DNA of 28,740 bases from an uncultured Ignavibacteria bacterium (GTDB lineage: Bacteria; Bacteroidota; Ignavibacteria; Tepidaquicellales; Tepidaquicellaceae): contig CALEVL010000261.1 of assembly GCA_937924675.1 (NCBI GenBank), positions 1-28,740 of the forward strand. Reading direction: 5' to 3'. Under the pieces are notes generated by a model. The model did not search any database. It was given only the letters and a program-made list of their open reading frames with translations, and had not been told where the DNA came from. The translations under genes and the position numbers were made by a program. Below, piece after piece: positions 23,917 to 28,740 of the stretch (its first letter is position 1; each line of letters opens with the position of its first letter).

Positions 23917-24821
23917 TAGAAATTTATTCCGAGAGAGATTGCGTTTCCAGTTCCAAAGCCGTCAGTGTACGGAACAAAAGCATAATCAACAAACCATGCC
24001 TGATATCTGAATCCGATACCGGTTGTAAATCCCCTGTTGTCATATCCAGATTGATAACCTAACCGGAAGAACAGAAAATCTTTATATCCCGCTTCAGCTC
24101 CGGAATGAAGATGAAACCCGCCTCCAGACAGCACCTGAAATCCTTCTGCAGCAGCCAGCACTGAAACTGTTTTGGATGCTTTGAAATTATAGCTTCCACC
24201 AAACCTTACAAGCGCGGGAAGCTTTGAACTTACATTCTTGAGCGCACTGACCGAACCGATATTTGAAACGACAAATGAAAGACTGTAATTGTCTTTAGAA
24301 TAGTTGGTTCCGAAATCAAATCCAAAACCGGTTGCATCATCAACATAGATCTTTTCATAAATCATTTTTCCTGTAATGCCTATGGAGAGATTATTGCTGA
24401 TTAGATATCCCATTGACAAACCGGTTGAAAGACTTCGGGCATCAAATGTTTCAACGGCGGCACCGGGAGTATTTCTAACTTCTATGTCGCTTACACTTGT
24501 AGTGAATACTCCTAAACCAAAAGTCAGTTTCTTGCCGGAAGGGATTTTTGCTGCAATATAATCCGTGCTGAGATCCTGAGCAGAGAAATTATGCATCAAC
24601 GAAACATTTCCATTGTTTCCAATTATCAGTCGTGCCGGATTATAAATGTATGCGGTCGCATCGTTCGTAACTGAAGAATATGCTTCTCCCATTGCAAGAG
24701 ACCTTGCACCTGCTCCGAGTTTAAGGAAAGCAAGCCCTGTACTTGCAGCCCCGTCATTCTGAGCGAAGAGTGCAAACGGACTTACCATTAACAAGACTGC
24801 TAGTATTGAGATCTTTTTCAT
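23916..24821 (-). CDS. PorV/PorQ-family outer-membrane barrel protein
   Basis: A 301-residue protein with a signal peptide (MKKISILAVLLMVSPFALFAQ, cleavage after AQ or nearby) and a predominance of alternating beta strands. The N-terminal AFLKLGAGARSLAMGEAYSSV and ATAYIYNPA are the recognisable PorV/PorQ start of this UPF0164-type family. In T9SS, PorV shuttles cargo to the PorU sortase and PorQ acts in the attachment complex; which role this has cannot be told. The C-terminus is a typical barrel strand ending in Phe (GINF). I choose ATG at 24821, overlapping the preceding TGA by one base; a GTG one codon upstream would give a 4-base overlap. It is the second of two adjacent family members. 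Confidence 0.82.
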   Translation of the reverse strand: MKKISILAVLLMVSPFALFAQNDGAASTGLAFLKLGAGARSLAMGEAYSSVTNDATAYIYNPARLIIGNNGNVSLMHNFSAQDLSTDYIAAKIPSGKKLTFGLGVFTTSVSDIEVRNTPGAAVETFDARSLSTGLSMGYLISNNLSIGITGKMIYEKIYVDDATGFGFDFGTNYSKDNYSLSFVVSNIGSVSALKNVSSKLPALVRFGGSYNFKASKTVSVLAAAEGFQVLSGGGFHLHSGAEAGYKDFLFFRLGYQSGYDNRGFTTGIGFRYQAWFVDYAFVPYTDGFGTGNAISLGINF

Positions 24822-25870
24822 CACTTGAATTTGAATGCTACTGTAATGTTTTGAATTGCGTCATGAGAGAACGGTTCAAGCTGGAACGAATAGTCAATTC
24901 CGAGATTCATTGTCTTGGAAAAACTCTTGTCCAATCCAATACCAAACGATGGCTTCAGGTTTCCTGCAAAATCATCAGCGGAGAAATCTATCCTGTCAAG
25001 TCCTGCACGAAATTTAACCTGAGGAACTATGTTTATCTCCGTTCCGATTCTGAGTACCGTGTTATTGCTTTTTTCCGGAACAATACCGTCGGGACCCGGT
25101 TCTGATTCAGGACTAAAATACTGCTGCAAGGCAAGAGACACAACACCGTAATTCTTCGGAAGCAAATAACTTGCACCAAGATCAAGCATCTTCGGGAAGT
25201 CATCTACAGTTGTGTTGCCCAAGCTGCCATAGATCTCAGATGTTCTCCACTCGTATTTTGCTCCAAGATCTTTGAGCGAAATACCGAGCGACAGGTTCTT
25301 TGACGCCTGATAGATAGCTCCAAGATCAATTGCGAAAGAAGTTGATGTTACTTCCTCGAAAAGTTTTGCGTAATAAAGTTTGAATCCAACTCCAAGCGCG
25401 ACATTATCACCGACAAGAAATGCCGTACCAAGATAGAACTCATTCTCAAAGGTAGAGAATAATCCTATCTGCCTTGTGTCGTTATCCCTTCCGTCAATAT
25501 CCGTTACTCCTGCATTCACCCATGCTAAAGTAATTCCCGCTCCGCCCTTTTCCTGCTTTGGCAATTTGAATTTCTTTGTAAATCCAAGGAAGTTCATCTT
25601 CCGGTCAAGACTAAGAAATGTATATCCGAGATTCACATTGCCTTCTGTCTGAAACGCTGAAAGCGCGGGATTATATATGCCGTTAATGTTTCCGAAAATA
25701 TCTGACACCATTGCATTGCCCATCGATAATCCCCTGGCTCCAAATCCCATTCTGGAGAAACTTCCGGCATAACTGCCGAGCTGAGCGTCAGCAACAGAAG
25801 TTACAACGAATGTCAGCAATATTATACTTAAGTATCTTCTCAAATTTTTTCCGTTTTGCTTCGTTCTCAT
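24821..25870 (-). CDS. PorV/PorQ-family outer-membrane barrel protein (first of pair)
   Basis: A second, more divergent member of the family, 349 residues from the ATG at 25870. It has a signal peptide (RRYLSIILLTFVVTSVADAQ, cleavage near ADA) and the shared opening GSYAGSFSRMGFGARGLSMGNAM, then NGIYNPALSAF. Later beta-rich stretches such as AWVNAGVTDIDGR, SFAIDLGAIYQASKNLSLGISLKDLG and VALGVGFKLYYAKLFEE parallel the next gene. The chosen start lies one base after the TAA of the propeller gene; a longer frame from 25915 would overlap it by 44 bases and place the signal peptide internally. Probably an outer-membrane beta-barrel helping surface delivery. Confidence 0.8.
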   Translation of the reverse strand: MRTKQNGKNLRRYLSIILLTFVVTSVADAQLGSYAGSFSRMGFGARGLSMGNAMVSDIFGNINGIYNPALSAFQTEGNVNLGYTFLSLDRKMNFLGFTKKFKLPKQEKGGAGITLAWVNAGVTDIDGRDNDTRQIGLFSTFENEFYLGTAFLVGDNVALGVGFKLYYAKLFEEVTSTSFAIDLGAIYQASKNLSLGISLKDLGAKYEWRTSEIYGSLGNTTVDDFPKMLDLGASYLLPKNYGVVSLALQQYFSPESEPGPDGIVPEKSNNTVLRIGTEINIVPQVKFRAGLDRIDFSADDFAGNLKPSFGIGLDKSFSKTMNLGIDYSFQLEPFSHDAIQNITVAFKFK

Positions 25871-25871
25871 A

Positions 25872-27503
25872 TTATTGAAGCAATAGAATTTTTCCCCAAA
25901 CATCATCTTCGTCATCTATCTCAACTCTGTAGAAATAAACCCCGTTTGCAACAATGGCTCCTTTGTCATTTTTCCCATCCCATGCAGTAAACAACTCGCT
26001 GGTTCCTGATCTAGATGCATTTTGAATAAGTACTCTAACCGGGTTCATCGCAAAATCAAAAATCTTTATCGTTATCTTAGAAACATCCTTTGTGCTCTTA
26101 TAGAAAATTCTTGTTACCTCATCATCCGGTGCAAAAGGATTTGGAGCCGCATAAGTTTTTAAATCAGATGAAAGATTTATCGGATCAATTCTTCTGTATA
26201 TCCTCCACTTGCCTATCCATGGCTGTCCATACTCCTGTGTTTGAAGCAATCCGTCGGCACTTCCGAAGTAGAGGGTATCTCCGAAATGATTTCCTGCATA
26301 AAACTGATTTGTCCTCAATTGATCCTTTGTTCTCTCGTCATAAATTATTCCCGGCTTTGCCCAGTTGAATACACCGAAGTTAGCTCTCCACAATCCTGCA
26401 TCCGTATAACCGTAAACAATCGAATCTTTGAATGACATTCCGTTTGGTTTCAAGTCAGCAAGAGTTGATACCCAGTTTGCACCGCCGTTTGAAGTGAAAC
26501 TCAGAGCGTCAAATTCAGCCGAAGATTCGGCTCTTCTTGTTGCACCCCATATTATCTCTTTGCCTGAATATCTCTGTACATCAAGACTAACGACAAAATT
26601 ACCGGAGATTCCGTTGCCTGAACCCAGCGGGTCAGTATTGAGGAAATTATATTTTCTCCAGTTAACTCCCCAACTTGTTGTTTTATTAATTCCATTTGCA
26701 GTACCAACATACAGCGTGGAATCATTCACGGCTGTAACAGTAAATACTCTGTGATTGAGGTTGCTTCTTGGATTGAGTTCAAAATTATATCCGCTTACGT
26801 CTATATTGATACTGTCAAGAGCGTCCGGCGGAAGCAAAACTCTTTGCCAGGTCGCACCATAATCGGTTGATTTCCTCAAACCACCTGCAAATGAACAGAT
26901 CCATATCACATAATTGTTTGGGTCGTTTTGAGCGCGGGTTACTGCAATATCATAAGAGAGATTCTGTTGCCTTACAACAACCGGCAAAGCGTAAATTCTG
27001 TTTGTGCCATACATGACTACACTGTCTGCCTGTGTATCAATTGGCTGGGGATAAGCAGACCAGTTTAGACCAAAATCTGTGGAGACTTTTATGCCCGTAC
27101 CTGTTGGAACTGACTCGCCGTTAATCTCCTGGCTTACGGCTGTTGATGCAACAAACATTCTGCCGTTCAAGTTGAAACCTGCAATGTCATCCTCTCCAAA
27201 AGGATCTATTCCAAAGTAACTGTCAAATGAATTAAAATTATCTGTCGTTCTCATAAGTCCGTTACCTGTAGCAAACCACACTGTATCCCCACTCTTAAGA
27301 ATATCTGTGATGAAATTACTTATCGGGGTAGCCGACTTCACCGGACTTACAAGTACAGACGGGAAAAATGGATTGTCTGATTGCCTCGAAGAAACCGGCG
27401 GTTTGAATTTCAACACATTGAATTCTTCAGGGATGCTGACAAACTGAGTCCGGGCATCTGAGCAAATTATAAAAAGGAATATTATTAATGTCAGCTTTTT
27501 CAT
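25872..27503 (-). CDS. Secreted beta-propeller (BNR/Asp-box) protein with FlgD/T9SS-like C-terminal domain
   Basis: An exported protein of 543 residues, with a signal peptide (MKKLTLIIFLFIICSDARTQ). Repeated Asp-box-type motifs, STDFGLNW, STDYGATW, TTSWGVNW and SNGGANW, mark a sialidase/sortilin-like beta-propeller, though no sialidase catalytic set is seen. The C-terminal 90 residues (from AAPNPFAPDDEV through TAWDGKNDKGAIVANGVYFYRVE to WGKILLLQ) match the FlgD-Ig-like/type A T9SS sorting domain, so it is a candidate substrate of type IX secretion, anchored at the surface. The ATG overlaps the stop of the upstream lipoprotein gene by 4 bases (ATGA), and the PorV-like gene follows directly. 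Confidence 0.78.
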   Translation of the reverse strand: MKKLTLIIFLFIICSDARTQFVSIPEEFNVLKFKPPVSSRQSDNPFFPSVLVSPVKSATPISNFITDILKSGDTVWFATGNGLMRTTDNFNSFDSYFGIDPFGEDDIAGFNLNGRMFVASTAVSQEINGESVPTGTGIKVSTDFGLNWSAYPQPIDTQADSVVMYGTNRIYALPVVVRQQNLSYDIAVTRAQNDPNNYVIWICSFAGGLRKSTDYGATWQRVLLPPDALDSINIDVSGYNFELNPRSNLNHRVFTVTAVNDSTLYVGTANGINKTTSWGVNWRKYNFLNTDPLGSGNGISGNFVVSLDVQRYSGKEIIWGATRRAESSAEFDALSFTSNGGANWVSTLADLKPNGMSFKDSIVYGYTDAGLWRANFGVFNWAKPGIIYDERTKDQLRTNQFYAGNHFGDTLYFGSADGLLQTQEYGQPWIGKWRIYRRIDPINLSSDLKTYAAPNPFAPDDEVTRIFYKSTKDVSKITIKIFDFAMNPVRVLIQNASRSGTSELFTAWDGKNDKGAIVANGVYFYRVEIDDEDDVWGKILLLQ

Positions 27504-28252
27504 CTTGGCGCAATGAATTTGATACTGTCCCTTACAGGTACACTAAGCAGATTTGCCTTGTCTCTCGCCGTGAATGTGTATTTAAAATATCCATAAGAAC
27601 TCGGATCTGAACTGTATGAGACATAATTTGAAAAAGAAAATACTCCATTGCCGGAATTGAACATTGGTATCGCAGGAAGGGTAACTCCGTTTGGCCTTAC
27701 TGTCACAAACGAAACATCATTCAGATCACAAAGTCCGTCCGGATCATTAACATTTACCGTAATGGTCAGCAATGAAGAATCTCCCGGAAGCGGTCTGACA
27801 ATGCTGTCCGGAAGAGCAGTTGAATTAATCACTGGCGGCTGATTGGCAGTATTGACAACTCTGAATGCTGATGTAATCAAGTTACTGAAAAGTCCGGAAG
27901 TGTTTTCGGCAACAACTTCAACAGAATAATTTCCTATAAGAAGACACTGAATGTTGTCTATGTTGACAGAGCCTGTATAATTCTGATCTCCTGATGTAGT
28001 ATCAGGTGATGAGCCGTTATCATTCAATTGAAATATCCCTGCCTGTACATTGTTGGGATCATATACCGTACACTTGACATTATTGATCTGAGCACCGTCA
28101 TTTGAATTGACACTAACTCTGACTATCAGATTGATCAAAGGAGATGCAGAAGTAGTAAAGACAGTATCCTTCGAGAGAAATAGATTGGAAATCACGGGAG
28201 ATGTAAAAGACGGATCAATGATCACATCACTTTCCTTCTCACATGATACCAA
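27500..28252 (-). CDS. Putative surface lipoprotein with Ig-like domains (start uncertain)
   Basis: An approximately 250-residue beta-rich protein with repeated Ig/cadherin-like features, such as SPLINLIVRVSVNSND and LLTITVNVNDPDG, and a lipobox LVSC with the acidic CEKESD behind it. The drawn start, TTG at 28252, leaves only MVSCEKE, too short for export. In the same frame upstream, codons back to the stop at 28330-28328 read a plausible signal peptide (SSKIRFVNAAVIVIIAALFLVSC), but no ATG, GTG or TTG lies there; ATT at 28312 would give an ideal lipoprotein N-terminus. A hairpin with a T-run (28251-28286) lies within this stretch. The 4-base overlap with the propeller gene suggests joint function at the surface. 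Confidence 0.6.
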   Translation of the reverse strand: MVSCEKESDVIIDPSFTSPVISNLFLSKDTVFTTSASPLINLIVRVSVNSNDGAQINNVKCTVYDPNNVQAGIFQLNDNGSSPDTTSGDQNYTGSVNIDNIQCLLIGNYSVEVVAENTSGLFSNLITSAFRVVNTANQPPVINSTALPDSIVRPLPGDSSLLTITVNVNDPDGLCDLNDVSFVTVRPNGVTLPAIPMFNSGNGVFSFSNYVSYSSDPSSYGYFKYTFTARDKANLLSVPVRDSIKFIAPR

Positions 28253-28286
28253 AAAAAGCGCTGCGATTATAACAATAACCGCAGCG
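28251..28286 (-). terminator. Terminator-like hairpin overlapping the lipoprotein signal-peptide codons
   Basis: On the minus strand CGCTGCG (28286-28280) pairs perfectly with CGCAGCG (28265-28259) around a 14-base loop and is followed by C and seven Ts (28257-28251). It looks like a rho-independent terminator for leftward transcription from the partial gene at 28393-28740. It could instead be an attenuator of the operon, or an accident of Ala-Ala...Ala-Ala-Leu-Phe-Leu codons in a signal peptide. Confidence 0.6.
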
Positions 28287-28392
28287 TTTACAAACCTGAT
28301 TTTAGATGAAATATTAATAACCGAGATTTATTTAAAACGCAGTACTTGTTTTTTCGTCTGTTCTTTGTTTTAGATTTCTTATTGCCCGGAGA
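28253..28392 (-). other. Gap between partial barrel gene and lipoprotein gene
   Basis: About 140 bases that hold the hairpin/T-run described at 28251-28286 and the possible unconventional start of the lipoprotein (28312). The remainder is AT-rich, including TTTTAAATAAAT on the minus strand just upstream, where a promoter for the operon could sit. No canonical promoter can be assigned with confidence. Confidence 0.3.
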
Positions 28393-28740
28393 TTACTTCT
28401 TTAGGATTTTCTTGACATCCGGATAAAGATTCAATCCGAAATCAATACTAACCATTCCAATGTATCTCTTAAATCCAGGACCGGATGCTGCATCATCACC
28501 GTCATTCAGACTCAGGTTCTCAGTTTGACCGAGAGCAGGTGTTGCATTATCATCATTGAACAGGTTCATGAGATTGTATCTTGCTCCGACTGTAATGCCT
28601 ATATTTCTCCTTTTATTTTTAAGGATAAACTCCAATCCTGTTCTAAGTTCAAGACCGACCCTGAAAGAAGATTCAAATTTCTGCTCAAAATTCGTTTGGC
28701 TTGCAACACCCGGAGTGTATGTTCCTGAGATTATATTGCC
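28393..28740 (-). CDS. C-terminal part of an outer-membrane beta-barrel-like protein (runs off window)
   Basis: The minus-strand reading frame is open from the window edge to the TAA at 28395-28393, giving 115 residues. The sequence alternates hydrophobic and polar residues in strands (SSFRVGLELRTGLEFIL, NIGITVGARYNLMNLF, YIGMVSIDFGLNLY) separated by turns rich in Asn, Asp and Gly. This is the pattern of an outer-membrane barrel. It ends in a basic tail (DVKKILKK) and not the usual terminal aromatic. The N-terminus lies outside, so start and full identity are unknown. An internal TTG at 28635 is unlikely to be the true start because the upstream residues continue the barrel pattern. It precedes the lipoprotein gene by about 140 bases. 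Confidence 0.5.
   Translation of the reverse strand, partial: GNIISGTYTPGVASQTNFEQKFESSFRVGLELRTGLEFILKNKRRNIGITVGARYNLMNLFNDDNATPALGQTENLSLNDGDDAASGPGFKRYIGMVSIDFGLNLYPDVKKILKK

Noticed and set aside
25872..27503. Propeller protein as an active sialidase
   Set aside because: Asp-box repeats are present, but the arginine triad and the nucleophile of sialidases cannot be identified.
1..28740. CRISPR arrays, insertion sequences, tRNA or rRNA genes, integrase or attachment sites
   Set aside because: No array of spaced direct repeats, transposase motif, tRNA-like cloverleaf or rRNA segment was seen on either strand.

Overview
The window looks like a chromosomal segment of a low-GC (about 40% by eye) Gram-negative bacterium of the Bacteroidota/Ignavibacteria/Chlorobi assemblage. 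The evidence is a PorX-type response regulator with a PglZ domain, two PorV/PorQ-family outer-membrane proteins, a secreted beta-propeller ending in a type IX secretion (T9SS)-like C-terminal domain, a KdsD-LptC-OstA lipopolysaccharide-export cluster, and the scarcity of Shine-Dalgarno sequences before most genes. The exact genus cannot be told from the sequence. Coding density is high. No non-coding gap exceeds 300 bases; the longest is the 222-base gap before porX. I see no tRNA, rRNA, CRISPR array, insertion sequence or phage gene.

Layout. (1) 155-3445, plus strand: an ECF-type sigma factor, then mutS. (2) 3449-4595, minus strand: a small secreted PepSY-like protein and a DinB-like (DUF1572-type) protein. 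(3) 7630-4635, minus strand: kdsD, lptC and a long OstA/LptA-like gene, a tight envelope (LPS precursor and export) operon. (4) 7702-9108, plus strand: an RlmD-type 23S rRNA m5U methyltransferase, divergent from kdsD across an AT-rich palindrome. (5) 9331-15933, plus strand: porX, tsaE, tsaB, accD, panC, a single-domain GlmU-like nucleotidyltransferase and glmM, closed by a clear intrinsic terminator at about 15972-16015. (6) 28740-16003, minus strand: a run of closely packed genes. Its order of transcription is a partial outer-membrane barrel protein, an Ig-like lipoprotein, a beta-propeller T9SS cargo candidate, two PorV/PorQ-family proteins, an ArnT-like GT-C glycosyltransferase, a FemAB/GNAT-like acyltransferase, an ArnA-decarboxylase-like SDR, an ArnA-formyltransferase-like enzyme, an amidohydrolase, a GT-B glycosyltransferase and a Wzx-like flippase.

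How the genes may work together. Region 5 feeds UDP-GlcNAc, malonyl-CoA, pantothenate and t6A synthesis, and starts with the regulator that in Porphyromonas controls type IX secretion. Region 6 is the most interesting part. It joins two PorV-like proteins and a candidate cargo with genes for making, transferring, modifying and flipping a glycan. This is suggestive because T9SS cargo in known systems is handed by PorV to a sortase that attaches it to a special LPS. Within region 6 the two halves of ArnA occur as separate adjacent genes beside an ArnT-like transferase and a metal-dependent amidohydrolase, hinting at an N-formylated or 4-amino-sugar modification. The aminotransferase and ArnC-like steps are not in the window, so this is inference.

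Two decoding oddities run through the window. At least five genes appear to start with TTG, three of them in a 4-base TTGA stop/start overlap. The lipoprotein gene near 28.3 kb has a good signal peptide but no ATG/GTG/TTG start ahead of it, and a terminator-like hairpin lies inside the signal-peptide codons.
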